This document shows, piece by piece, positions 1 through 11,612 of a DNA stretch of 64,000 nt. Within the stretch, counting starts at the first letter, position 1, and each line of letters starts with the position of its first letter. Origin of the DNA: Cavenderia fasciculata (lineage: Eukaryota > Evosea > Eumycetozoa > Acytosteliales > Cavenderiaceae); contig NW_004457729.1 of the NCBI RefSeq assembly GCF_000203815.1, forward strand, positions 3,720,674 to 3,784,673. The letters run 5' to 3'. Made by a program: the position numbers and the translations under genes. Below the pieces are notes generated by a model. The model had not been told where the DNA came from and searched no databases. It was given only the letters and a program-made list of their open reading frames with translations.

Positions 1-3000
1 ATTGAAGGGAACGCATTCCATTGACAATGTGTTCTCTTACAAAGCCCATATCGACGAGCATTCCAATAGTCGATTCACTTGGAGTGAATACAACAGGAGT
101 AGAAAACTTCTTTCTTGGTTGTTGTACAACTGGTTCTGACAATTCATCAGCCTTGCTAACAAACAAATAGACAACTTCGAGAATTGCCTTTTTCAATGGC
201 AACGTTGATAAATCATTCATATACCAAAATCCAGAAATATTACTCATCAATGTTGGAAGAATCTTCTCAATGATTTGTTTAACCGTTTGTGATTGAGTTT
301 TAATTGTTAATTGATTAATTGATGATAAAATTAAATTTCCTCCACTAAATATAAAATAAACAAAAATGAAATGATTAGTAAACTTGAAGACCCTACTAAT
401 TGATTACTTAATTCTTTTATAACTTACGATTTGATAGCAGAAATTAAATGAGTATCATTTTGATTTGATTGATACAATGATAATAATTGATTTAAAATAT
501 CAAAGAAATGAACAAAGAATTGAGATTCATACAATGAATTGATTAATTGTGGGAAGAATAACTTTGATATTTCATCAAATATTATTGTAATATAATCTGA
601 ATAAATTTCTTGATTAAATGTTTCTATAATTAAAAAATAAAAAAGAAGAAATTAATATCTACCTTTATCTATCTTTATCTTTGCTATTGTTTTTTGATTG
701 TTATTTTTTACCTTCAGGTTTCCATTGTACCCAAAATAATAAACTTTTAGAAATTGTTTTGATAAGTAATTCTGATTTTGAATCTGTTGAATGGTCACGT
801 TTGTTGAATGGATTTAAACTTTCAACAAAATAATGTGAAAGATATTCCAAATCATCCAATAATCTTTGAAGCATAAATTCCTCTTTAACCTGTGGTGCTG
901 CTGGTTGAGCATTAGTAGTAGTAGTAGTAGTACTACTAGTACTATTATTATCATCTAAAGATTCAGGAATTACTTCCTTTTGTTTTGGAGATTCTTTTTC
1001 CTTTCTTTTACCGGTAAGAGTTTGAGATGGTGGTGAGTGTGGAATTGTGGTAAAACAAAGTGAATTCTTTGGAGACAATTTCTCCCAATACAATGATCGT
1101 TGCAAGAGACTGAGTGATCCACTGGCCTCGACACCAGCTTCACTAGCCCATTCATCGAGTACAGATACTGGAATATCATCTGGATGCTCCTTGATAAGAC
1201 TGGTGAGGATTTGAACCAAAGCTCCAATGATTTTGACGGTTGTTTGGATGCCATCCTTGTTTTGTACCTCTTCAGGTACCCAGTCACGAATAATTCTCGA
1301 TTTTCTCCACATTGAAATACTATCGAGTTGTGTAAAGTTTACATTCAATGCCTTGATAATTGCCTTTAATACTGCAGATGTATTGTTGATGGAAAGTGAC
1401 TTGAATATTAAAAGATTACGATTAAATGCATTGGTAGTCGAGTTGGTACTAGCAGAACTACTATTACTATTTGTATGTGGAACCTTCATTAAATCGATAA
1501 TGGGAGCACTTGTAAACAATTCAATCAGTTGATCCAACCCTCCTTGTTGGATAAAATGACGATCCTGCTCACTATTGGCAAAGAGATTGGTTAAAAACTT
1601 GGTGGCCAAGGTGAAGACACCAATGTTTTGTGTTTGCAATGCACTATTGCTCCAATCCAAATTCTTGACATCCTGTACAAGACTGATGGTTGCTACAATG
1701 GTCGATTGACGCAACTCTTGGTGGTGACGCAACAAATCGTCGAGACCGGCACCAATCATACCAAATGTACGACTGTTGAATGACGATATGTACTTGGGTG
1801 ACGAAAAGATCTTTACAAACTTGTCCAAGTACTTGCTATCAACCAACATGGTCTTGAAATTTTGATTCAAACAAAATGAGCTCAACATTGATGGTATAGT
1901 ATAAATGACTTCTGAATTTAACTCTTGTTGTTTTGAAGAAGAAGAAGAAGAGACGGCTGATGGTTGATCAGAACTACTTGATCCCATTTCAACGTCATTA
2001 TCCTTGTCGGTTGGTTTGATGCCGAGAATGGCGTTTGTACCATTGACAATATAGTCAAAGAGTGTTTGGATCAATCCTCCAGATTGCAATGCTGTAAAAC
2101 ATGTTGGTTCATTTTGGATGAGTTGTGTGGGGAGCAGGATGGCCTGGTTGATGGTGGATGGCAAAAAGTGCAATGACTCGGCCAGAATCTTTTTGATAAT
2201 CTGGATCATCGCGCTGTCGATCACCTGGTTGAGGATGGTTCGTGGTACACCATTGCTGCTGACGATAGGGATGAGCAGCTTGAGCATCTCGTGCACAATG
2301 ACACACTTTTTCTTGTTGACACGTGGTGGATAGTCGACGCCAAACAAACGCTCGTCAACGCGACTCACATCGTCGCTGATGGTGAGGTTGAGCAGCTTCT
2401 TGGGAGGTGACACGAGAGCGGCTGCAGCAGCTGATGCTTGTGCCTGTGACTGACGCTTCTGCTTCTTTTCGAGGTGTGCTTTGTACTGGTTGAGGTAGGC
2501 GAGACGCTTGTTCTCGACAGCGAGCTCTTCCTTGACATCTTCTACAACAGGCAGCGATGCAACGTGAGCAACCTCTTCACCGAGCCCGGCAATACAGTCC
2601 CGCAACACATCCTGCTCACCAACAATCTCAATATTGGAGATCTTGTAGTACATCATAGTTTGGAGGATCTTGAGTGCCGTGATTTGCACATTCAAGCCAA
2701 ACAGGGTGGTTAGACGCAGTCTGAGGATCGGCAACAACGCCTGGAAGATGCCACTGGCATGCACCAAGTTCTTGTTGGTCGACGCGATATTGTAGATAAA
2801 TGTAAACGCCGACTTGATAAAGGCGGTCGAGTAGTTTCCAATATTGAGGGGATCGACCTCTCCCCCGACAATCGACACACACTTGCGCACAACCGCTGCA
2901 AAGAAGCCGGCTGGAGGTGCGAGCGTGCGGACCAACGCGTTGTTGAGGTTGTTGGTTGGGAATGTCAGCGTCAGCACCGACAATGTGTCGATGGCAGCAA

Positions 3001-4581
3001 CCATCACCGTGCTGGCGATCGTGCCCAATCCACCTGTACCCTGACGCAACAACTCGATCAGCTCGTTGATAAAGTCGGGCTCTTCAACCAACACTTCGGG
3101 GAACCCCTGCCATGCACGCTGCTCGCCCGTCAATGTTGGCTGGTACAATAGGTTGACAGTCAAAAGACGCATCTCGACCCATTTTTGGCGTGCCTTGGGC
3201 GACAACATTGCACGCGCCAGCTGGAAGCGATAGTAGATTGCAAACAAGTCGTCGTCCAACAGCGTTCGCTTGCCAAGGATTCTATTTACAAATGCATATA
3301 CATTCTCTTCGTTTCTGTCAATGTGGTGTAGACTGATCACCACCTTTCCACCAGGTGCTGTTGTAATACTTGAAAATGTATCCGAAGAGGTAGTTGTTGT
3401 GGTTGTTGTTGTGGTTGATGTATTATTATTTACAAATTTTGGTTTTGGTTCATAAAATTCAAATGTTGTATTAAAAATTGATTTTGGTAACTAAAAATAA
3501 AAAAAGATAAATTAATATAAGAAATAATAAATAGATCTATGAATTATTATATATTCTATTTACCTCTAAAGTTTCACTACAACATGCTAAAAGGTCAAGA
3601 TGACTCTCAGAGAAACCTTGAGAAAACATGGCAACTTTTGGAATCAATAATGTTTGTAAAAGAGTATGATTTTCTTTTACATATTTTTGATTGGTCAACA
3701 ATGCATTCAATACTTGTAATACTCCACAAACAATTTCAAAATCATTAAATGCTAACAATTGAAATAATTCCTATGAAAATATATAAAAACAAAAACAAAA
3801 AAAAGAGAATAAGTAAAAAGAAAAAGAATTGATTGATTGATTGATTATTCTTATTATTATTTGTTTTTGATTTGATTTGACATACCTCTGATGAATGATA
3901 AATACTGATTGAATTACAAGAATACAAAAGTGATTTGGTAAAATTCAAAATATTTATCAAGAATGATTTGTCTCTATTGTATTGGTCTTCTGTAATATGG
4001 TCTGGTTTCAAAAGTATTGGAGAGTATACAACATGTTGTTGATGTTGAGATTGTTGTGTTGTCGGTTGATCGGTTGTGGCGGTTGTTGTTGTTGATGATG
4101 ATGATGAGGTTGTTGATGAGTTTGATGATGTCGAAGAAGACAACGTCGTAGAAGAGGTGGAAGATGATAATGAAGTTACATATTTTGGAGGTGTATAGGT
4201 TTGAATCAATCTTTGAAAAATCTCTTCAAATCTGTCTAATAAATCGTTCCAATGATTTAAATCATCCTATATTATACACAAACCGTTAGTATATTGAAAT
4301 ATGATATTCATATATTTATATTACATAGTAGTACTTACATTTTTCTCAAATGGCCATTCAGTAAAATTAACCAAACAATCGTATAACTTTGGTTCTGGAC
4401 AATGTACTAAATAATCTATTAAATGCTTTTCAGTCGAATTCTAAACATATACAAAAGTATTTAAAAAAAAAAGAATAAAGTTAGTCAGTTTAACAATAAC
4501 CACAATGAAATTCATTGTTTCTCTTTATTTTGCTATTCTACTTACAACTTTATAAGTTTTAACTGTTGATTTTAATTTCAT
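1..4581 (-). CDS. HUWE1/UPL1/Tom1-type HECT E3 ubiquitin ligase, N-terminal part (partial)
   Basis: N-terminal ~1348 residues of a very large E3 ubiquitin ligase; the protein continues past the left edge, where the catalytic HECT domain should lie. Exons (minus): 4581-4546, 4440-4339, 4266-3886, 3770-3564, 3490-712, 623-428, 344-1; every junction keeps phase. The start ATG at 4581 opens a 12-codon first exon. Visible family signatures are HWNDLLDRFEEIFQ (about residue 50), a long helical DUF908/DUF913-like region (about 170-1100), and at the window edge a UBA-like start, MLVDMGFVREH (about 1325), which in HUWE1/UPL1 follows these armadillo-like domains. Ser/Thr and Asn runs interrupt the conserved blocks (for example about residues 65-100), as is usual in dictyostelids. 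Family knowledge: these ligases tag histones, ribosomal and DNA-replication proteins for degradation. The assignment of family is firm; the exact orthologue (UPL1 versus HUWE1) is not. Confidence 0.88.
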
Positions 4582-5301
4582 CTTTATTAAAGAACTCTCT
4601 AAAGATGAAACAAAAGTATTAATACTTTTCAACAATAAAAAAAAACTGATGAATGAATGATTGATTTAATAAATAGGTAATATATTGTTTGTACGATAGA
4701 TAAACAAATACTATACTTTTATAAGTACACTAAAAAGATTTAAATGATAGAGATAAACAATATAATATAAATAAAACTAACGACGATGATGATGATGATG
4801 ATAAATCAATTTGATGATAAAATATAATATTCTGTTTGGTTGATATTAAATGATTTTGTTGATGATGAAGGATGATGATGATGATGATGATGATGAATGA
4901 ACAAAGAAATATATTCTCCTTTTCTTTTTCTGTTGTTCGATCAAGTCAGTCTCTCTCTCTCTCTTTCTCTTTCTCTGTCTGTTTGTAAATAAAAATGATA
5001 ATGAACTTGAGAGTTTTACTTGTTCTTCTTTGTTTTGGTCGAATATTAAAAATTTAATTTATTTTTTTTCTCGATCATAAACCCATAATGAATCATTCAC
5101 GACTGAGACCAATGGAAATGAGTAGAATAATATTAATATTAATATTAATATTATTATTAATATTATTGTTTAATTTATAGTATTTCAAAGTTTATTTATT
5201 ATTATTTATTATTTGTTTGTTTATTAATCTGTCTGAAAAGGAATGTATATATTATTATTATTATTAATTATTAATTATTTGATTATTTGATTATTTGATT
5301 A
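4582..5301. other. intergenic, simple-repeat rich
   Basis: No convincing ORF. It holds GAT/ATG trinucleotide runs (about 4783-4803 and 4860-4893), a CT-rich tract (about 4950-4977) and ATT runs (about 5130-5165 and 5252-5300). It should contain the promoter of the HECT ligase gene (reading leftwards) and the 3' end of the acyl-CoA-synthetase-like gene. Confidence 0.6.
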
Positions 5302-7053
5302 TTATAATTTTGAAATTGAACCATCTTGATTAATTTTAACATTAGAGATGGTAGTTTCCAACCAATCCTTGGTACTATTGTTGAGATGGTAACCCTTGGT
5401 ATAGACCTTGTTGTCGACAATCTTGGACTCGATACCTGGGAGGAGGTGGCCGGTACCGGTGGCAACGTTGAAAACGGCACCGGAGAGTTGGCCTGGCACC
5501 GAGGTGACAGTGTCGATCGAGAAGACATACTTGACGGTCGACACCTTGGACATGAGTGTGCTGGCAGTCTCGGCGTTGACCTTGCCGGCGACAATGACCG
5601 ATGTGAGGCATGACAAGTTGGTCTTGGCAAACTTGTCGCTCGACAAGATAGCGCTGATCTGCTCAGATGTGGCAAACAACGTGGTGCACTTGTCCTTGCT
5701 GATGCTCGACAAGGCAGCTTCGGCCGAAAAGGCGTCGCTTGGTACCACCATGACAGCACCCTTGGACAATGCACCCATGTAGAATGCGTATGACGTGCCA
5801 GAGTGGAATGGCACATTAAATGAAATACGTGAGTGAATCTTGACGCCCAACAACTCTACCAAAGCATCTCCAGTATTAATTAATGATGATTGTGAATATC
5901 CAACAAGTCCCTAAAAAACAAAAACAAACAAAATAAGTTAATATTTTATATATATTATGTGGATGTTGTATGTTGTATGTTTGATTGATTGATTGATTGT
6001 CTTTTAAAAATTTACATTTGAAGATGGAATTAGGGTAGAGATTTGATCGGCAGATGTTTTTCTATTCTTTAAGAGGTTGGCTTGGAGAACAAACTCTTTG
6101 TAGAGATCGATTCCTGGTTCGATCGAGTCGCCGGTGGAAATGATATATCTGAGGCTTGGGTATCTCGTGTCTCTAAAGAGCTCCTTGAAATTCATTCTTT
6201 CCAACTCTGGGAAATATGCAATTGTCTCGTCGATAATCTTTCTATTCTTTTGTTTTGATTCTACAATGAATGCTTTACTTGATGATGTTCCAAGTGCATC
6301 TCTAATTGTCATTCAAATCAAATATATATTGTTAGAACAATCTTTTTTGTTTTCTCTTTCTTTCTCTTCAATTACATACCCAATTTGAGATAATGAGGAA
6401 TCTGGAGCAACTGGTACAAAGGTTAGACCAGCAGTAGATGCAGCCATTTGGGTGATGACATGTTCTGGAGTTTGAGAGGCATTGGTTAAAACACGCTCGT
6501 TGCTGTTGATATTTGATTCAACGAATCCACTTGCAAGACCAGATACACTCTCCCAGAGTTCCTTGTAGTTGAACTTGAGGTTGCTGACATCATTTGGGAA
6601 TAAAAGAGCATCGTAGAATGGGTATTTAACAGATACCTTTTCTAATCTAGTTGCAATCGTTTCATTGGTTGGTTTGAATTTAAGTGTAGCCGCTGCTGAT
6701 GCTGAATATGTTCTAGTACCGAAAATAATCAATCTAAAATATATGTAACAACACAAGTCAGTATAATAACATATAGCATATAACATCTCTCTTTCATGCT
6801 ATGTCACATGTATCATCTTCTTGATCATCACTCGTCCCACTCTCTCTATATCCATCCATCCATCTATCTATCTATCTTATTGTCTACATATGTATTGTAT
6901 GTAGTTGTAGACAGACAACCCAACTATAGTTTCTTACAAGTTGTAAGATTGATTGACATGATGAACAAGCTTTGTTAACTGAACTGAGTTGAGTTGAGTT
7001 GATATACTATACCTTTCAGATTGCTTTAATAATTGATTGGTGGTGTTGAGCAT
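5302..7053 (-). CDS. shortened acyl-CoA synthetase-like (AMP-binding) protein with C-terminal SKL
   Basis: 429 residues in four exons: 7053-7013, 6733-6380, 6301-6016, 5910-5302, all phase-consistent. The fold resembles the AMP-binding (ANL) family: YKELWESVSGLASGFVE, then NERVLTNASQTPEHV, later VPFHSGTSYAFYMGALSKGA and TGTGHLLPGIESKIVDNKV. Two hallmarks of an active enzyme are missing. The ATP-binding SGTTGxPKG loop is replaced by PSSNGLVGYSQSSL at an exon junction, and the protein stops at about the point where the C-terminal lid domain should start; full-length relatives have about 550-620 residues. The last residues are ISKL, a canonical type 1 peroxisomal signal, while the N-terminus (MLNTTNQLLKQSERLIIF) is basic and could act as a mitochondrial presequence. 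Inference: a catalytically dead or specialised relative in peroxisomes and/or mitochondria. The next gene starts divergently 270 bases away. Confidence 0.75.
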
Positions 7054-7323
7054 TTTCGAAACGTTCTACTATCCTACTATACAATAACTAATATTACTCG
7101 ACTACTTCTTCTTCTTCTTCTTCTGATCTACAAACACTCTATTCGATGAAGCAGAGTACTCTCAGAGTGAATGATCATAACACTCATTATTTTATTTTTT
7201 TGATTTTTTTTGTTTTTTCATTGTTGTACTCTGGCTAGTTTGAGTAGTTCAATGATTGAGCAATACTTTAATATTAAGCAATACTTACTCAAACAATATT
7301 GTATAATAGTTGTACATCGAATC

Positions 7324-7957
7324 ATGTCAACAAAAGAACAATTACCAGTTGTACAAGCAAGTGAATTGGCAGCTGGCAAGAGAAAGAGTGTCATCTCTAG
7401 AAGATTCAGAGTGGTGACAGACGAAGATCGTCTCAAACTCAAACAAAAGACGATAGAACTACACATTGAACGTTTGGAAAATGACAATGAATTGGAAATA
7501 GACGAAGAAAATGATGAAGAGTATAAAGTCGACGATCAAGAAGACATGGTATACTCTACACCAAAAAACAAAAGAAAATTGAATAGAGAAAGAGAGAAAA
7601 AGAAATCACAAGTTAAAAATCTATCATTTCCAATTGTATTGGAAAGATCTGTAAGTGTTATTATTACAACCAAGTTGAATTTGAATTTAATCTGGTCAGA
7701 CACACAAAACTAACCATAAATCAATTTGATTGATTTGATTACTTTTTACACTACTATAGTATTTAGAAACATATCCACCAAATGTACCAACATATAATAC
7801 AATTGCTTCAACACCATCTATATACCCTCCAAGGCATTTTTGTTCGATTTGTGGTTACATTGGAGATTATTCATGTAAACAATGTTATAGTAGATATTGT
7901 AGTAAAAAATGTTTTGCTGTACATAATGATAATAGATGTAAAACTTCTCTTTACTAA
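7324..7957 (+). CDS. ZNHIT1-like HIT zinc finger protein (SWR1/SRCAP complex subunit)
   Basis: 174 residues in two exons, 7324-7650 and 7760-7957 (GTAAG donor, TAG acceptor, phase 0). The C-terminus carries a compact HIT-type zinc finger, CSICGYIGDYSCKQCYSRYC then CSKKC and HNDNRC (about residues 135-171), at the extreme C-terminus as in ZNHIT1/Vps71. The N-terminus is basic and then acidic with KNKRKLNREREKKK, also typical. Known role of the family: the SWR1/SRCAP remodeller that deposits histone H2A.Z. An in-frame ATG exists further upstream at 7210, but the region between is hydrophobic and unlike the family, so MSTKEQL at 7324 is preferred. The gene shares a short divergent promoter region (7054-7323) with the acyl-CoA-synthetase-like gene. 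Confidence 0.85.
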
Positions 7958-8061
7958 TAATAATTAATAATAACTAATTCATAATAATAGAATACGTATC
8001 AATATATTACTTAAAGTAATATAGTAATAATAATAATAATAGAATAAACTCAATATAGCGA

Positions 8062-8142
8062 TGGAGTCAAGTTGGGAATTGGATAAATGATATCATCGAG
8101 GAGAGTATCAGTATATAATCATTTCCATCCCAACTTGATCCA
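8062..8142. repeat. imperfect inverted repeat, possible RNA hairpin
   Basis: An 11-base arm at 8067-8077 (TCAAGTTGGGA) is exactly complementary to 8128-8138. Pairing continues outwards (TGGA with TCCA after one bulge) and inwards (AAATGAT with ATCATTT). The loop is roughly 8092-8118. It lies about 100 bases past the ZNHIT1-like stop codon, so it could be a 3'-UTR structure or a separate small RNA. The remainder of 7958-8344 shows only AT-rich repeats. Confidence 0.55.
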
Positions 8143-8344
8143 AATTTTGTAAATATAATTAACCAACCAAGTATAATATTTTGGATTACAAACATACATC
8201 TTTGTATGTATAAAAAAAGAAAGAAAGGGGTTTCGTATTGTATTATAATATTAATTTGCTATTATGATCATTATTATTATTATTATTATCGTTAATTAAT
8301 TGGTTATTATTTGTTGGTTGGTTGGTTGGTTGGTTTGTTGTGTG

Positions 8345-9119
8345 TTAGGAAAGTATTACACCTCTATGTGATAAGAATTTTGATATATTTACACCGGTAC
8401 CTGCCTCTTCATCACTAGAAGAGGTGAACGATTTACTATGACCTGATGATGATTGAGTTGTCGTGACAATTGAATGATATGGATTTAATCGTAATGGTAA
8501 AACGCCAAGCAATGATCCATCTTGACCATCATCATTCTTATCGACATTATCATTGTTGTTATTATTATTGTTATTCAATCCACTAGTACGTCTAATTTTA
8601 TGACGTAATTGGTCATTCTCTAATACCATAGAATCAATCAACTCTTGTTGTTGTTTGGATTGTTCCTCTAGTTTCTTGAATCGATTGTTTAGAGCTTCTT
8701 CCTTGTTATGTTCCTTTTGTGCAGACCGTTTGTTTTCAAACAACAACAATCCAACAGCAACACTCAACAAAAAGAATTCACTGGCCATCTCACTACCAAG
8801 ATCGATAGCACTGTTTACATTGAGTTCTGTATTTCTTTTTGCAACATCTCCTGTAAATCTAGACAAGTAAATGTCTACATACATACACATACATACATAA
8901 TATAATCAATCATTAATCATCATGTGTTATAGTATATTATTAACATTAACATTGATCAATATTTGTAGACATACCTAATTTATGGAAACCTCTAGCTATA
9001 CTAACAACGCATGTATGAAATGCAGGAGACTTTGAAGCTACAACCTTGATCTGTTTCGAAAACGGTTTGGCCAATGATTTAACAAGTAAACTACCAACTT
9101 TGAGCAAAGGTAATACCAT
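8345..9119 (-). CDS. OPA3-like protein
   Basis: 224 residues in two exons, 9119-8975 and 8874-8345 (phase 1). The start MVLPLLKVGSLLVKSLAKPF then KQIKVVASKSPAFHTC and VSIARGFHKL matches the OPA3 N-terminus (a hydrophobic start, then KPLANRIK-like and a helix ending near a His). Exon 2 has AIDLGSEMASEFFLLSVAVG, the second hydrophobic helix of OPA3, then a coiled coil (NKEEALNNRFKKLEEQSKQ) and a dictyostelid Asn/Asp/Ser-rich tail. OPA3 proteins are mitochondrial (and reported peroxisomal) membrane-associated proteins affecting organelle shape. An open frame extends upstream of 9119 but without an ATG, so the Met at 9119, which coincides with the family start, is chosen. The 318 bases between this gene and the SLOG gene hold only a poly-T tract (about 9378-9397) and no gene. 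Confidence 0.85.
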
Positions 9120-9437
9120 TCTTAATCTTCTCTCTACTCCCTCTTTGAGCTCAATCAATCGATCGATCAACTGCTGCTTGCTATCTAATTAATGATGATG
9201 AATTACTTTCTCCTCCTCCTTTATTTAGACCAGTCTGCTATTTTACGTATAGACAGACGATCAATATAAAGTAGTACTACTAGTACAATAGTTATACAAT
9301 CTTTTCTCTAAATCTAAGCTAATACTAACTAAATAGACAACACGATGATGACTAAACCCTCCCTCCCTATGCAAAGATTTTTTTTTTTTTTTTTTTTCCA
9401 AAGTCAAGACTTATAATTTATTCCAGGATTATTAATA

Positions 9438-10343
9438 TTATTTTGGTACAACAGTTTTCTTTTTTCTTTTAGATACTGTAGTAGTTGTTGTTGTTACTGT
9501 CGAGGTGTCATCATCATCATCATTATCATTATCTTCTTCTTTTTCTTTTTCTTTTCTTTTTTTTGGTTCTGTCTTTTTCTTTTTGATTGTTGGAGGTGAA
9601 GAAGATACTTGTTGTTGTTGTAATGGTTGTAAAGTGAAATGAATCTTGTTTAATGATTTTGATTTAGTCCATGTGTCTAGTGTTCCACCACCCTCTGGTT
9701 GACCACTTGTACTTGATGTAAAAGCAATTAAATAATCTGATTTTGATACTTTGGTGTTTCTAGTATGAAATCCTTTGGATGATGTATCTAGTATGGCACC
9801 CAACTCATGTGCATCCATAATCTCTTTAATTGTATCTCTTCCTCCAAGTTCCTTTGACATTATATTGTGGTAGTTATTTGATGTTTTACCAGGATTGGTT
9901 CTCCAATCTTTACTTAAAGTATCCAAGTATTGGTATTTTGTTGATGATGTTGTAGATGATGATGATCCATCATCACCACCACCTACCTTTACAATTGGAC
10001 ATGGTAGATAGAGTACCAAATTATATAACTGAGGATTTCTCAGATAGATATCTACAGCCACGTGATCTATATACATTCGATAATCAAATAGTTTAGTAAC
10101 TCAATGAATGTCAGTCAGATGATCATATATACATTACATACCAGCCCAAGCAGCACCTCCACTGACCAATGTAACTGTACTCTTCTGTAAAGATGACGGT
10201 TGATTCGATGATAATAGTAAACCTTTATCAGCTATATACGATTCAACACATTGACACATATAAGCAAAATGATCGCTTGTCAGCCTTTTTGTTTTGTCTC
10301 TACCTGCAGTCCCAATGATTGATATTGTTGTTGTTGTTGTCAT
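9438..10343 (-). CDS. SLOG-superfamily (DprA/LOG-like Rossmann) protein
   Basis: 276 residues in two exons, 10343-10142 and 10066-9438. Motifs in order: SIIGTAGRDKTKR (glycine-rich nucleotide loop, about residue 8), TLVSGGAAWADHVAVD (about 57-72, formed across the intron), LVLYLPCPI, then KGFHTRNTKVSKSDYLIAFT and GGTLDTWTKSK (about 155-190). This series (GTAGR, SGGAxxAD, RNxxxxxxxDxLIAF, GGTxxTW) is that of SLOG/YspA-like domains, which bind nucleotides or nucleotide-derived ligands. The last ~65 residues are a basic and acidic low-complexity tail (KKKKTEPKKRKEKEKEED) that could carry a nuclear signal. I cannot tell whether it is an enzyme or a sensor. Bacterial SLOG proteins often act in conflict systems, but nothing beside this gene supports that role here. 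Confidence 0.72.
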
Positions 10344-10398
10344 CTTCTTCTTCTTCTTTATCTTTATCTTTATCTTAATAATAACAATAATAACATGT

Positions 10399-10400
<2 letters not shown>

Positions 10401-10459
<59 letters not shown>
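10401..10459 (+). repeat. TTG/CAA trinucleotide microsatellite
   Basis: An almost perfect run of about 20 TTG units, 57 bases upstream of the SLOG gene start. On the minus strand it opens an all-Asn reading frame (10370-10630), which is an artefact of the repeat rather than a gene. Confidence 0.9.
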
Positions 10460-11612
10460 CGTTGGGAGATATATATCGTGTAGGAAACAAGACATAGAAT
10501 TAATTAATTTTACTAGCGAGTGCAGGACTGCTGTGTTTTTATATTCCTTCTTTTTTATTAGTATATAAATATTCAAAGAGAGAGAGAGAGAGAGAGAGAC
10601 GATCAATGTAGAGTCGACGAAAAAGGTCAACTAAAAGAACTCTTTAGAAGAAACGGATGGAAATAGATTATTTGCCCTCCCCATACCGGTACTAGTAAAG
10701 ATGCAGATTATCATAACCTAATTTCTCTCTATCTTGGGATGAACAATTTTAATGTTTTATTATTAGTTGTTGTTGGTGTTGTATTATATCGCGAGTAAGT
10801 AGGTTTATTGATGTATCGACAAAACAACCAATTGACAGCAGACATCAACCTCTATTTTAATTAATTAAAGGTAATACACTGATCATCGCCGTTACTCACC
10901 CCTACTAGAGGTCACAGTCTTCCCAGCTACTCTTTGGTACCCAATATCTTTGGGATTGAAATAGGTCTACTGCCAATTCAATGAATATAGTCGCCGTCAA
11001 GGTACTATTAACCGATACTACCTTGATCGTAGCTACGATAGTGAATACAAAATTACAAGCAAGGTAGCATCGGTTAATAGTACTGACCGATAGCCAGCCA
11101 GCCAGCCAGGCAACTCCTCATGACACTCTTTAAAGAGATCTCTCACTTTGCAAGTTAACACATGTTCGTTGCAACGAGTGATGACTCGATCGTTAGAAAG
11201 AATCCAAAGATGGATTGCAACTGCAAACATATATACCGATGATCAAAGTGACCTGGTGAATGAATGAGAGCTTCAGTTTTGTTGGTCGATCGATAACGAA
11301 AACGAGACCACCAACCACACACCTACTATAACCAATGGTTCAAATAAAGTAAACCTACGTAACCAAGCATTCACCCATCGACAAGCAGATATTTGTAGAT
11401 TAATAAACATCGGTTTCAATTGAAAATATCTGGGTCCGCGCCGCGGCACATTTCAACGAAAGAGTAGGTCAAGAAGAAACTTTTGAAAGAATTCTGATGA
11501 ATAACACAAAGTTGTGCAACTGCAGTCTACAAGATAAGAACATCACCCCATCGACAAGAGTCAAAACAAGCAAGCAAGCATCATCATTCTACAATAATAA
11601 TAATATTTACAA
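10460..11612. other. intergenic region with hairpin, promoter side of two genes
   Basis: About 1.15 kb without a convincing gene. It holds an AG dinucleotide run (about 10577-10598), the long inverted repeat at 11001-11084, a GCCA run (about 11093-11108) and a small GC-rich island CCGCGCCGCGG (about 11436-11446). It should supply the promoters of the SLOG gene (leftwards) and of the secreted protein gene (rightwards). Confidence 0.6.
11001..11084. repeat. 25-bp near-perfect inverted repeat
   Basis: 11001-11025 and 11060-11084 are reverse complements at 23 of 25 positions, around TACTATTAACCGAT. The 34-base spacer contains its own palindromic stretch, ATCGTAGCTACGAT. This is far stronger than the background AT palindromes. 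Confidence 0.8.

Noticed and set aside
970-3151. Several open frames overlapping the HECT ligase gene on both strands
   Set aside because: They are shadows of the GC-richer coding sequence of the large exon.
5091-5098. ACCCATAA, matching the upstream element (DUSE) of Dictyostelium small-RNA genes
   Set aside because: A single 8-base match with no structured sequence at the expected distance of about 60 bases downstream; only ATT repeats follow.
10370-10630. Minus-strand frame rich in Asn
   Set aside because: It is the translation of the TTG/CAA microsatellite with AT-rich flanks; no family-like sequence.
11033-11230. Minus-strand 65-codon frame (AIHLWILSNDRVIT, FKECHEELPGW) vaguely like a Nudix hydrolase
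   Set aside because: The EC-EEL resemblance is weak, the Nudix box is not complete, and part of the frame lies in the inverted repeat.
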